A DNA stretch of 64,000 bases, taken from positions 1 to 64,000 of the forward strand of contig JAJYLN010000008.1 in assembly GCA_021787665.1 (NCBI GenBank). The letters are read 5' to 3'. The notes under the pieces were generated by a model. The model was not told the DNA's origin and did no database searches. It worked only from the letters and a program-made list of their open reading frames with translations. Each line of letters opens with the position of its first letter. The stretch's first letter is position 1. The position numbers and the translations under genes were made by a program. This DNA is from a bacterium (GTDB lineage Bacteria > JAMCPX01). Of the stretch, positions 18,218-26,919 are shown piece after piece.

Positions 18218-19174
18218 ATGGACAAGGCATTTCTTCTCGGTCTTTACGAGACGATGTTCAGGATACGGACGTTCGAGGAAGAGGTCATGGTGCAGTTTAT
18301 GGACGGCAACATACCGGGGTTCATACACCTTGCGTCCGGACAGGAAGCGGTCTCTGCCGGCGCATGTGCGGCTCTCCAAAAGGACGATTATATAGGATCA
18401 ACACACCGGGGCCACGCCAACCTCATCGCGAAGGGTGGCAGGACCGACCGCATGATGGCGGAGCTCTTCGCCCGCGAGACCGGCTACTGCAAGGGCCGGG
18501 GCGGGTGTCTCCACATAACGGACATGCGTGTGGGCAGTCTCGGGGCCAACGGGATCGTTGGCGCAGGCATCGTCGTTGCGAACGGAGCTGCCCTGTCGTC
18601 GAAGATACTGAAGAACAAGAGGGTCACGCTGAGCTTTTTCGGGGACGGCGCTGCGAACCAGGGCAAGTTCCACGAGGCCCTGAATCTTGCCGCTGTGTGG
18701 GCGCTGCCCATCGTATTCATCTGCGAGAACAACCTGTATGGCGAGGCCACCCCGCAGTCGGAGCACATGAAAATAAAGGACATAGCGGTCAGGGCGCAGG
18801 CCTACGGTATACCGGGGGCCTGCGTAGATGGCCAGGACGTCCTCTCGGTTTACGATGAGGTCTCGAAGGCCGTGAAGGCCGCGAGAGAAGACAGAGGGCC
18901 GACGCTTATCGAGGCCAAGACCTACAGGTTCCATGGCCACCACATCGGCGACCCGGAGACCTACCGGACAAAGGAAGAGGTCGATGAGTGGATGGAAAAG
19001 CGGGACCCGATCAAGCTCTTTAAGGCGAAGCTCCTGAAAGAATTCAAGGTCGCCGGTAGCGAGCTCGACCCGATAGAGGCGCGGATACTCAAGGAGATTA
19101 AGGACGCCGTTGCGTTCGCGAACCAGAGCGACAGGCCGGATCCCGGTACCTTGATGGAGAACGTGTACGCGTAA
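18218..19174 (+). CDS. acoA: Thiamine-diphosphate dehydrogenase E1 alpha subunit (acetoin/2-oxoacid type)
   Basis: A 318-residue subunit. ATG 18218 is chosen over 18200 because AAGGAGG (18206-18212) has correct spacing only to the former. The ThDP-binding motif starts at GDGAANQGKFHEALNLAA and ends in CENN; GRGGCLHI and the FHGHHIGDPETYR phosphorylation-loop region match AcoA/PdhA-type subunits. With E1 beta it decarboxylates a 2-oxo acid or cleaves acetoin and transfers the acyl or acetyl unit to lipoyl-E2. Acetoin is the likelier substrate by overall look, but pyruvate or branched-chain acids cannot be excluded. Confidence 0.85.
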   Translation: MDKAFLLGLYETMFRIRTFEEEVMVQFMDGNIPGFIHLASGQEAVSAGACAALQKDDYIGSTHRGHANLIAKGGRTDRMMAELFARETGYCKGRGGCLHITDMRVGSLGANGIVGAGIVVANGAALSSKILKNKRVTLSFFGDGAANQGKFHEALNLAAVWALPIVFICENNLYGEATPQSEHMKIKDIAVRAQAYGIPGACVDGQDVLSVYDEVSKAVKAAREDRGPTLIEAKTYRFHGHHIGDPETYRTKEEVDEWMEKRDPIKLFKAKLLKEFKVAGSELDPIEARILKEIKDAVAFANQSDRPDPGTLMENVYA

Positions 19175-19208
19175 GACCGGCCCGGCACCAGCAGAAGAGG
19201 AGGCACGT

Positions 19209-20186
19209 ATGACAGAGATGAAATTGATAACAGGCAAGGACGCGATACGGTCGGCGCTGATAGAAGAGATGCAGAGGGACCCGACCGTGTTCCTGCTCGG
19301 CGAAGACCTTGAGCAGGCTACCTTCGGCGTGACCGAGGGGCTCAGGGAGAAATTCGGTCCGGAACGTGTGCGGAATACCCCGATCAGCGAGAACGCCATC
19401 GTGGGCGCTGCTATCGGTGCGGCGCTGACCGGCACCAGGCCGGTCGCGGAGATCATGTTTGCCGACTTCCTCATGGATGCGATGGACCCGATCGTCAATA
19501 CGATGGCGAAGGCACGGTTCATGACGGCTGGTCAGGCGAAGGTCCCGATGGTAATCAGGACGCCGTCCGGCGCCGGGCTCTCCGCGGCAGCGCAGCACTC
19601 CCAGAGCCCGGAGGCCCTATTCATGCACATCCCGGGCATCAAGATAGCGGTTCCTTCCACGCCCTACGACATGAAGGGCCTGCTGAAGACCGCCATCCGC
19701 AGCGATGACCCGGTGCTGTTCTTCGAGCACAAGATGCTCTACTACGAGGGCGGCGAGGTGCCGGACAAAGACTATACGCTGCCGTTCGGCAGGGCGGATG
19801 TGAAGCGGCAGGGCAAAGACGTGACGATCGTGGCCGTGCTCGCCATGGTAAAGAAGGCGCTCATGGCAGCGGATATGCTCGCCGGCGATGGCATCGAGGT
19901 GGAGGTCATCGACCCCATGACGCTCAACCCGCTCGATATGGCGACCATCATAAGCTCCGTCAGAAAGACCAAGAGGCTCATGACCGTGGAAGAGGGCGCA
20001 CGCACCGGAGGAATCGGCGCGGAGATCGCCGCGCGGGTCGCGGAGGAGGCCCTCGACTATCTGGACACGCCCATCATGCGGCTCGGGGGCAAGGACACCC
20101 CCATACCATTCTCCCCGGTGCTCGAAGAGGTCATGTATCCGACCGAGGATACCATCGCGAGCGCAGTAAAGCAGATGCTCGGATGA
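19209..20186 (+). CDS. acoB: Thiamine-diphosphate dehydrogenase E1 beta subunit
   Basis: A 325-residue subunit pairing with the preceding E1 alpha. LLGEDLEQATFGVTEGL, TPISENAIVGAAIGAAL (with the ThDP-activating Glu), QHSQSPEALFMHIPGIK and the C-terminal GGKDTPIPFSPVLEE are hallmarks of the transketolase-like E1 beta family. AGAGGAGGCA precedes the ATG. E2 starts 4 bp after its stop, so equal expression of the complex is expected. Confidence 0.88.
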   Translation: MTEMKLITGKDAIRSALIEEMQRDPTVFLLGEDLEQATFGVTEGLREKFGPERVRNTPISENAIVGAAIGAALTGTRPVAEIMFADFLMDAMDPIVNTMAKARFMTAGQAKVPMVIRTPSGAGLSAAAQHSQSPEALFMHIPGIKIAVPSTPYDMKGLLKTAIRSDDPVLFFEHKMLYYEGGEVPDKDYTLPFGRADVKRQGKDVTIVAVLAMVKKALMAADMLAGDGIEVEVIDPMTLNPLDMATIISSVRKTKRLMTVEEGARTGGIGAEIAARVAEEALDYLDTPIMRLGGKDTPIPFSPVLEEVMYPTEDTIASAVKQMLG

Positions 20187-20190
20187 CCGC

Positions 20191-21561
20191 ATGATCACCA
20201 CTATTCTTATGCCCAAGCTCGGACTCGTCATGAAGAAGGGCAGGGTGATAACATGGTACAGGAGCGTGGGCGAGCAGGTGAAGGAAGGCGAGCCGCTCTT
20301 CCAGATCTCCACGGAAAAGGTCACCATAGATGTCGAGGCAAAGGCATCCGGCTACCTGCGGGCCATCTATGCAGTGCCGGGGGCTATCGTGCCGGTCTCC
20401 GGCATCATCGGTCTGATGGGTGACCGGGACGAGTCCTTACCGGACATGAAGCCGCCGGTGTACGAGATGGACACCAAGGGCATCGAGAGCGCCGGCAGTG
20501 CAGGCCCTGCACGCCGTGAAGCTCAGTCGGCTGCCTCTGTGGAGGGTCCGGCACAAGCAGGAACATCCGGGGAGATAAAGGCAAGTCCGGCTGCGAAGAG
20601 GCTTGCAAAGGAAAAGGGCGTAGACCTCGCCGCGGTAAGGGGTACCGGGCCGGGGGGCAGGATCACGGAATCGGACGTCCTCCAGTATAAAACCGCGGGT
20701 ACGGCCGCAGGGACAGGTTTTCAAACTGCCCCTACCGATATACCGGCAACGCCCTATGCGCGCAAGCTCGCACAGGAGCGAGGCGTATCCATAGAGCAGG
20801 TGGCGCAGTCGGCCGGCGACAGGAAAATACACGCGCAGGACGTCATCGATGCAAGTGAGGGGGCAGCCAGCGGCGCGGCCTCCGCGGTATGGCCGCTCAC
20901 CGATATGCGGCGGGCCGTTGCAGAGCGGATGAGCTACAGTGCGCACACGTCAGCACCGGTAACTCTCGGTATGGAGGTCGTGGCCGAGGAGCTGCTCAAG
21001 CTCAGGACCGCCCTGTCTGTCTCGTACCCGTCCGATAGGATCACGATCAACGACCTCATGGTCAAGCTGGTTGCCGCTGCACTCAGGAAACACCCCCTTG
21101 CGAATGCCTCGCTCGAGGAAGGCGGCATCAGGGTCTACCGTGCGATCAACATTGGCATCGGCGTTGCAGTCGAGGGGGGCCTGCTCGTCCCGGCCGTCGC
21201 GGACGCCGACAAAAAGGGGATCGTCCAGATCTCGAGAGAGTCCCGGGACCTGATAGAGCGGGCAAAGACCGGCAGACTTACCCTCGATGAGCTCTCCCGG
21301 GGGACATTCACCGTGACGAACCTCGGCGCCTACGGCATCGATATGTTTACGCCTATCATCAACCCTCCGCAGTCTGCAACGCTCGGGGTGGGAAGAATTG
21401 TCAGGAAACCGTGGGTCGTGGGCGAAGCGATCGCAGTCGTATCCACGATGGTCCTCAGCCTAACTTTCGACCACAGGGTCATCGACGGGGCGCCGGCTGC
21501 TCAGTGTCTCTCGACGATCAAGCAGTACATAGAGAACCCGTACATGGTGCTCGGGGCATAG
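20191..21561 (+). CDS. acoC: Dihydrolipoamide acyltransferase E2 with two E1/E3-binding domains
   Basis: A 456-residue E2. One lipoyl domain (about 1-80; lipoylated Lys in STEKVTID) is followed by two peripheral-subunit-binding domains (SPAAKRLAKEKGVDL...GPGGRITESDV, about 130-167, and TPYARKLAQERGVSIEQV...DRKIHAQDV, about 190-225) and the catalytic domain (about 232-456) with the active-site block TFDHRVIDGAPAA. Two binding domains on one chain are uncommon; most E2s have one. The acyl group specificity is not visible. The neighbours lipB and lipA could supply its cofactor. Confidence 0.87.
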   Translation: MITTILMPKLGLVMKKGRVITWYRSVGEQVKEGEPLFQISTEKVTIDVEAKASGYLRAIYAVPGAIVPVSGIIGLMGDRDESLPDMKPPVYEMDTKGIESAGSAGPARREAQSAASVEGPAQAGTSGEIKASPAAKRLAKEKGVDLAAVRGTGPGGRITESDVLQYKTAGTAAGTGFQTAPTDIPATPYARKLAQERGVSIEQVAQSAGDRKIHAQDVIDASEGAASGAASAVWPLTDMRRAVAERMSYSAHTSAPVTLGMEVVAEELLKLRTALSVSYPSDRITINDLMVKLVAAALRKHPLANASLEEGGIRVYRAINIGIGVAVEGGLLVPAVADADKKGIVQISRESRDLIERAKTGRLTLDELSRGTFTVTNLGAYGIDMFTPIINPPQSATLGVGRIVRKPWVVGEAIAVVSTMVLSLTFDHRVIDGAPAAQCLSTIKQYIENPYMVLGA

Positions 21562-21563
21562 GT

Positions 21564-23006
21564 ATGGACTACGACGTCTGCATCATCGGCGGCGGTCCGG
21601 CCGGCTATCTGGCGGGCATACGGGCAGCACAGCTCGGGGCGAAGACAGCCGTCATAGAGATGGACGAGCTCGGGGGCGTGTGCACGAACCGCGGGTGCAT
21701 TCCGACCAAGGCGCTCCTCGAGGTGTCGGGACCGCTGCTGTTATCCGGGAAATGGGCAGACATGGGTCTCGGCGTGAAGTGCAGCCTGGACATCAAGCAG
21801 GCGATGGGAAGGATGCATGACGTGGTCGGATACGTCAGGGCCGGGATCCATGCGCTACTCGATGCTCATGGGGTCGCGATGATAAAAGGCAGGGCGCAGA
21901 TCATCGACCGATATACCGTTGGCATCACCCTGCCTTCTTCCGGTCTTAGCGCGAGCGTGGACGAAGGAGTCAGGACGAAGTCGGTCCTTATCGCGACCGG
22001 CTCTGTTCCTTCCATGCCGGACATCCAGGGTGCCGGGCATGACACGGTCCTGTCGAGCGATGGGCTCTTCATGATGTCGGAAGTGCCGGAGCGGGTGGCC
22101 ATCGTAGGCGGTGGCGCCATCGGTATCGAGTATGCGACCATCCTGAAGTCGTTCGGGACGAAGAGGGTCGTTCTTATCGAGTTCATGGACAGGCTGCTTC
22201 CCTTCATGGATCCGGCGATCGGTGCGTATGAGAGAGATCTGATGGAGAGGCTCGGCATAGAGGTCATCCTGTCCCATAAGGCGACGAAGGCGTCCAAGTC
22301 CGGGAAGGGGATCCGGCTCGAGATCGTGCCCGCTTCCGGAAGCGCGCAATCAGGGATCGGTCCCCTCGATGTTGACAAGGTCTTTGCCGTTACCGGGAAG
22401 AAGCCCAACACAGCCGGACTCGGGCTAGACACGATCGGCGTATCGGCACCGAGGGGCTGGGTCGATGTCAACAGGGCGATGAGGACCAGCGTGGACAACG
22501 TCTACGCTGCCGGGGACGTCAACGGGATAAAGCTGCTTGCCCATGCTGCGTTTCACCAGGGCATGATCGCCGTGGAGAACATGCTCGGACAGGAGAAGCT
22601 CTTCGAGCCGGGCCTCGTGCCTTCGGTCGTGTATTCGATACCGCCGGTTGCGCAGGTGGGTATGGACGAGGTCTCCGCGCGGAAGGCCGGCATGGACGTC
22701 AAGACAGGGGTGTTCGACCTTGCAAACAACCCGATGTCGCTCGTGCACGGGGATCCGTCCGGCTTCATAAAGGTGTTGTCCGATACGAGGTACGGACGGG
22801 TGCTCGGGGCCTCTATTGCCGGAGAATCGGCCTACGAGCTCATCTCGGTGTTTGCGCTGGGCATCGCCGGTGAGGTCACGCTCGATGAGCTGAGGAGGAC
22901 CGTCTTCGCGCACCCGAGCCTCGCAGAAGGGATCGCAGAGTCGGCGTGGGCTGTGGACGGCCTGTCACAGCATACAATCAGTACAAAAAACGGAGTTCAA
23001 AAATGA
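21564..23006 (+). CDS. lpdA: Dihydrolipoamide dehydrogenase E3
   Basis: A 480-residue flavoprotein that re-oxidises dihydrolipoyl E2 with NAD. The FAD fold opens with YDVCIIGGGPAGYLAG, the redox disulfide is CTNRGC in GGVCTNRGCIPTKALL, the NAD fold is VAIVGGGAIGIEYATIL, and the C-terminal dimer domain has the His-Glu pair in AHPSLAEGIAE. The track ORF starts at 21411, inside E2; ATG 21564, two bases after the E2 stop, is the proper start. It completes E1-E2-E3 on one transcript. Confidence 0.93.
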   Translation: MDYDVCIIGGGPAGYLAGIRAAQLGAKTAVIEMDELGGVCTNRGCIPTKALLEVSGPLLLSGKWADMGLGVKCSLDIKQAMGRMHDVVGYVRAGIHALLDAHGVAMIKGRAQIIDRYTVGITLPSSGLSASVDEGVRTKSVLIATGSVPSMPDIQGAGHDTVLSSDGLFMMSEVPERVAIVGGGAIGIEYATILKSFGTKRVVLIEFMDRLLPFMDPAIGAYERDLMERLGIEVILSHKATKASKSGKGIRLEIVPASGSAQSGIGPLDVDKVFAVTGKKPNTAGLGLDTIGVSAPRGWVDVNRAMRTSVDNVYAAGDVNGIKLLAHAAFHQGMIAVENMLGQEKLFEPGLVPSVVYSIPPVAQVGMDEVSARKAGMDVKTGVFDLANNPMSLVHGDPSGFIKVLSDTRYGRVLGASIAGESAYELISVFALGIAGEVTLDELRRTVFAHPSLAEGIAESAWAVDGLSQHTISTKNGVQK

Positions 23007-23059
23007 AGGTTTTCTTCACAGGACGAATGATGATGGGGAATACCGTTTATTCTCTATGA
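23003..23059 (+). CDS. Possible 18-codon coupling ORF between lpdA and lipB
   Basis: An ATG at 23003 overlaps the lpdA stop as ATGA, and its reading frame ends in a TGA at 23057-23059 that overlaps the lipB ATG (23056) as a second ATGA. The peptide would read MKVFFTGRMMMGNTVYSL. It may only pass ribosomes from lpdA to lipB. No homologue can be claimed, and chance is a real alternative. Confidence 0.25.
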   Translation: MKVFFTGRMMMGNTVYSL

Positions 23060-23709
23060 ATAAACTTCGCGTTATAGATCTCAATACCATGGACTATCCT
23101 TCCGCGATGGAGTTCATGCGTACGACACGGGACGAGGTCGAGCGCGGTGAGGATGACACGCTCCTGCTCGTGGAGCACGGTACCGTCATCACGATCGGCG
23201 TGGACGGCGACGAGGCTGGTCTCGTGGACCGGGGGTACATCGACCGGCACGGCATCCCGGTCATCCGCACGGATCGTGGCGGTGAATCCGTCGTGCACAA
23301 CGCCGGTCAGCTCGTCGCGTACCCGGTCATGAAGGTCCAGAAGGGGACGTTGGACATGGTGGGTGCTGTAACGGGCGCGATCATGGACGTCATTGCGGAC
23401 TATAGTCTCAGGCCGGAGACGGGCAGCGAGCCGGGGGTATGGGTCGCCGGGCAAAAGCTGGGCTTCGTCGGTATGAAGATAGAGCGCGGCGTCTCGCTCC
23501 ACGGCGTCGCGATAAACGTGTCGAACGACCTCGGACCGTTCCGGGCGATCAAGACGTGCGGTATCGAAAACGAGAAAGTCACGAGCCTGACGCTTGCCAC
23601 AAAGAAGCTCATTGCGGTGGATGACGTCAAGCGCAGGTTCGTCTCCAGGTTCTCGCGGAGGCTCGGCTACCTGCCGGACAGGTTTATCCTCAGAGAAGGC
23701 AACGGATAG
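23056..23709 (+). CDS. lipB: Octanoyl-[acyl-carrier-protein]:protein N-octanoyltransferase LipB
   Basis: A 217-residue transferase moving octanoyl from ACP to lipoyl domains. VEHGTVITIG, DRGGESVVHNAGQLVAYPV, QKLGFVGMKIERGVSLHGVAINV (catalytic Lys) and KTCGIENEKVTSL (catalytic Cys) line up with LipB. The canonical RGGxxTYHGPGQLV is degenerate here (VVHNAG in place of TYHGPG), a modest departure. It lies between lpdA and lipA, so endogenous lipoate assembly is tied to the dehydrogenase operon. Confidence 0.88.
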   Translation: MNKLRVIDLNTMDYPSAMEFMRTTRDEVERGEDDTLLLVEHGTVITIGVDGDEAGLVDRGYIDRHGIPVIRTDRGGESVVHNAGQLVAYPVMKVQKGTLDMVGAVTGAIMDVIADYSLRPETGSEPGVWVAGQKLGFVGMKIERGVSLHGVAINVSNDLGPFRAIKTCGIENEKVTSLTLATKKLIAVDDVKRRFVSRFSRRLGYLPDRFILREGNG

Positions 23710-23715
23710 GGTCCC

Positions 23716-24564
23716 ATGGTGCCGGACTGGATCAGGGTGAGTTACAACGAGGGTCGGGTGGGCCCGGTGGCGGATTACATCGGGCGGAACCGGGTGAACA
23801 CGGTCTGCGAGGGCGCGCTATGCCCGAACAGGTGGACGTGCTATGCGGACAGGGAGCTGACCTTCATGATACTCGGGGAGCGGTGCACGAGGCGATGCGG
23901 CTTCTGCGGGGTCCAGAAGGGTACGCCCGGGAGCGTCGATGAAGACGAGTGCCGGACGGTTCTCGAGGCCGCTGCATGGCTCGGCGCTGACTATGTCGTG
24001 CTGACCTCGGTTACCAGGGACGACCTTCCGGACGGCGGTGCCGGGCAGTTCGCCACGGTGATTCGGTCGCTCAGGGAAAGGGGCATCCAGGTCGAGGCGC
24101 TCGTCCCGGACTTCAATGGGGACGAGACGTTGATAGCCGCCGTGCTCGATGCATATCCGGACGTCGTGGCCCACAACATGGAGACGACTGCGGCCCTGTA
24201 CCCGGCAATACGACCGATGTCGGACTACGCGGTGAGTCTCTCCGTGCTTTCGACGATAAAGCGGCTGCGCCGGGATTTACCCACGAAGTCCGGGTTTATG
24301 CTCGGGATCGGGGAGGACATGACAGAGGTAAGGGGACTCATGCAGGATATACGATCGACCGGCTGCGATATACTGACGATAGGCCAGTACCTCAAGCCGT
24401 CTCCAGAGAACGTAGAAGTCAGGGCGTACGTGCACCCTGAGGTCTTCGCGATGCTCGAAGAGTACGGGTATGCCCTCGGCTTCATCGCGGTCCAGTCCGG
24501 CCCTCTGGTGAGAAGCTCCTTTCGTGCACGAAAGATGTGGAAGCAGGTACGAGACAAGCGTTAG
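23716..24564 (+). CDS. lipA: Lipoyl synthase LipA (radical SAM)
   Basis: A 282-residue enzyme that inserts two sulfurs into octanoyl-lipoyl domains. The auxiliary cluster ligands C-x4-C-x5-C are in CEGALCPNRWTC, the radical SAM cluster CxxxCxxC is in CTRRCGFC, and the C-terminal Ser ligand is in VRSSF. EALVPDF, AHNMETT and LTIGQYLKPS are also family blocks. It follows lipB by 6 bp. All motifs needed for activity are intact. Confidence 0.95.
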   Translation: MVPDWIRVSYNEGRVGPVADYIGRNRVNTVCEGALCPNRWTCYADRELTFMILGERCTRRCGFCGVQKGTPGSVDEDECRTVLEAAAWLGADYVVLTSVTRDDLPDGGAGQFATVIRSLRERGIQVEALVPDFNGDETLIAAVLDAYPDVVAHNMETTAALYPAIRPMSDYAVSLSVLSTIKRLRRDLPTKSGFMLGIGEDMTEVRGLMQDIRSTGCDILTIGQYLKPSPENVEVRAYVHPEVFAMLEEYGYALGFIAVQSGPLVRSSFRARKMWKQVRDKR

Positions 24565-24583
24565 AAACCATAAAGGAGGATGT

Positions 24584-25030
24584 ATGGTAAAGAAGGATGT
24601 TTCAAAGACCTTTCTATGGCTCGAGGTCGTGGTGGGTGTGCTCACACTCGTTTACTGGGTACTGTTCTTCTTCGTGCCGGACAGCGTGCAGTCGTTTCCC
24701 CGGGAGCCGAGCTATATGATATTCGAAAAGAGCTTCGTTGCAGCGGACGTATGGATGACCATAGCGTACTTCCTCTCTGCGTACTATCTTTCGAAGAAGG
24801 ACATCAAGGGGGCGCTGTGGGGCATCATTGCCGGAGGGACGTTCGTGTATCTCGGGTGCATGGACTCGCTGTACAATCTGGAGAACGGCAAGTACGCCTT
24901 CATCTTTTCTTCCAACAGTAGCCAGGTGGGCATGGTGTTCGAGCTCATCATAAACCTCGCGAGCTTTATCTTCGGTGTGGTCACGATCGTGTATGTGTGG
25001 AACCTCGTTAAAGGAGAAGTGGAAAAATGA
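24584..25030 (+). CDS. Small four-helix membrane protein of unknown function
   Basis: A 148-residue protein with four predicted transmembrane segments (about 9-29, 48-68, 76-95 and 115-140). ATG 24584 follows a strong AAAGGAGG and replaces the track's 24524. I do not recognise a family. Its end overlaps the C45-type gene in an ATGA junction and it lies 19 bp after lipA, so it belongs to the same operon. A role with the neighbouring acyltransferase-like protein is conceivable but unsupported. Confidence 0.7.
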   Translation: MVKKDVSKTFLWLEVVVGVLTLVYWVLFFFVPDSVQSFPREPSYMIFEKSFVAADVWMTIAYFLSAYYLSKKDIKGALWGIIAGGTFVYLGCMDSLYNLENGKYAFIFSSNSSQVGMVFELIINLASFIFGVVTIVYVWNLVKGEVEK

Positions 25031-26769
25031 CGCCGAGCGATGTCATAACCCCCATAGAGTTTCTCTCACTGCCGGACGGAAGGATCAAGAGGGTAGGCAG
25101 GCTCAACCTCATAACCCTCAGCGGGAGCGCGTACGATATGGGGCACCAACACGGGATCATAGCGAAGGAGCTCTATGTCCGGGGCCTGATTTTGTTCTTT
25201 GCGAGGTTCCTGAGAACACTGAAGCTCGGTTTGGAGGACATGCTCGGATCGAAGTTCCTTCGCAGGCAGGCGGGCAAGCTGTTCGACCGGTACGTGGGGA
25301 TACTCGCATCGAACATGGCCAGAAGGTACACGGGCTTCATGCTGGACGAGATCAGGGGCTTCGCCGACGGCAGCGGGGAAACACATGCGCTCCTGGAGAA
25401 GCTTATGTCCATGCCGGACGTCCTGCAGATCCTGCTCGCCCGCGGGCTCTCGCACACCGTGGCAAACTCCATTGCTGCGCTGAACCCGGGCTGCACGAGC
25501 GTGGCCGTGTGGGGGGACGCAACGGCAGACCGGGGCTTTATCTATGGTCGTGACCTCGATTTCTTCGACGATCATTCCATGGACCGTAACCCGGCGATTA
25601 TCCTGTACAAGCCCGACCACGGGATGAAGTACGCAACGTTCGGCTTTCTCGGCGTACCGGGGGGCGGTATCACCGGGATCAACGAGGCCGGCATTACGGT
25701 AGCACTCCATATTATGCTAAGCAGGGACGTGTCGAGCTATGCAACCCCGATCATGAACATAGCGAACGAGATCATCGGGAACGCGGAGAGCACGGACGAT
25801 GCGCTACGGATCGCACGCTCGTACCGATCCTCTTCCGGCTGGGGTATCGTGGTCACGGATGCCCGGCGCAGGGACGCGGTCGTGATAGAAACGTCGTCAC
25901 GGCACGTCCAGCCGAGAAAGGGCTCTTCCACGTTCATCATCAATACCAACCACTACAACACCGACCTCCTGAAGAGGAGGGAGTACGACTATAGCGTCTC
26001 GGCGACTGCCTCGACGATCGGGAGGTACAGGAGGGCCGAAGAGATACTACGGGAGAAGCACGGTAAGTTCACCGTGGACGACATGGTGTTGCTGCTGGGC
26101 GACCACCTTGAATATTACACCCGCCGGGAGCGGGCCCTGGGCAGCACCATAACGGCGGTGCACAACGTCAGCGCAGTCGTGATGCAGCCGGAGGAGATGA
26201 AGGTATGGATGTCCCACGGCGATGCACCCTCCAACAATTCAGACTTCATCGGTGTCGATCTGGGGAGCTGGATGAAGGGAGACCTCCGGCTGATCGACGT
26301 GAAGAGGCCCACGCCGTACGCTGGTACCTACAGCTTCACAGTGTTCAAAGAGCACTATGAGCAGGCGTACCAGAAATATTTCTACCACAACGACATACCC
26401 GGGGCGCTCGCGGAACTCGAGCAGCTCACGGAAAAGGACGAGGCGGAGCCCATCTACTTCATGCTGAAAGGGCAGATGTACGTCAAGGTCCGCAGGTACA
26501 GCGATGCCATCGTGGCCTTCGACAAGGCGCTTGCCCTGCCGGACATACCGCACCGGACCGGCGTGAGCATGTTATGGAAGGCGAGGGTGCAGGACATCCT
26601 CGGGAAGCGGGACGATGCGCTGAGCCTTTACCGGAGCATCGTGTCGATGGGGGGCATCGGCGCAAATCTCACGAAGGCAGCGCGGAAAGGCCTGGGGCGC
26701 CGGTACAGCGAGTCAAGGATTAAGAACCACGACGTCGACTTTGTGTTCTCGGACAATACGGCGTACTGA
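25027..26769 (+). CDS. C45-type Ntn-hydrolase/acyltransferase-like protein with C-terminal TPRs
   Basis: A 580-residue protein. The N-terminal two thirds resemble penicillin acyltransferase-like (peptidase C45) and phospholipase-B-like Ntn hydrolases: GSAYDMGHQHG, then NPGCTSVAVWG with the candidate N-terminal nucleophile Cys156, GRDLDFF, and GGGITGINEAGITVALH. If it matures by self-cleavage, the bond before Cys156 is the predicted site. Residues about 445-555 form two to three TPR-like helix pairs (YFMLKGQMYVKVRRYSDAIVAFDKALA). No signal peptide is evident. The substrate is unknown; co-transcription with lipid- and lipoate-related genes makes an acyl amide or ester substrate plausible. Confidence 0.72.
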   Translation: MTPSDVITPIEFLSLPDGRIKRVGRLNLITLSGSAYDMGHQHGIIAKELYVRGLILFFARFLRTLKLGLEDMLGSKFLRRQAGKLFDRYVGILASNMARRYTGFMLDEIRGFADGSGETHALLEKLMSMPDVLQILLARGLSHTVANSIAALNPGCTSVAVWGDATADRGFIYGRDLDFFDDHSMDRNPAIILYKPDHGMKYATFGFLGVPGGGITGINEAGITVALHIMLSRDVSSYATPIMNIANEIIGNAESTDDALRIARSYRSSSGWGIVVTDARRRDAVVIETSSRHVQPRKGSSTFIINTNHYNTDLLKRREYDYSVSATASTIGRYRRAEEILREKHGKFTVDDMVLLLGDHLEYYTRRERALGSTITAVHNVSAVVMQPEEMKVWMSHGDAPSNNSDFIGVDLGSWMKGDLRLIDVKRPTPYAGTYSFTVFKEHYEQAYQKYFYHNDIPGALAELEQLTEKDEAEPIYFMLKGQMYVKVRRYSDAIVAFDKALALPDIPHRTGVSMLWKARVQDILGKRDDALSLYRSIVSMGGIGANLTKAARKGLGRRYSESRIKNHDVDFVFSDNTAY

Positions 26770-26811
26770 AGCGCCGCCAACCGAGCGGGCGGGCCAGATA
26801 CTGAGCGGCAG

Positions 26812-26873
26812 CGGCCCCTGATAGGGCCGGAAAGGATTCAGCGAAGAAGCTGTGGGTACCCGGCAAGCACCCA
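26812..26873 (+). other. Cluster of short hairpins in the serS leader
   Basis: Three stems follow one another: CGGCCC/GGGCCG with loop CTGATA (26812-26829), CAGC/GCTG with loop GAAGAA (26839-26852), and TGGGT/ACCCA (26853-26873). They fill the 150-bp gap before serS. No T-box motif or known riboswitch core is recognisable, so a regulatory role is only a suggestion. Confidence 0.3.
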
Positions 26874-26919
26874 GATTTCGGATATTGACGGGTACGCGCA
26901 ACGGTGCTAAAGCAACAGC

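Noticed and set aside
26770-26919. T-box leader for serS
   Set aside because: Neither the T-box consensus nor a terminator/antiterminator pair is present.
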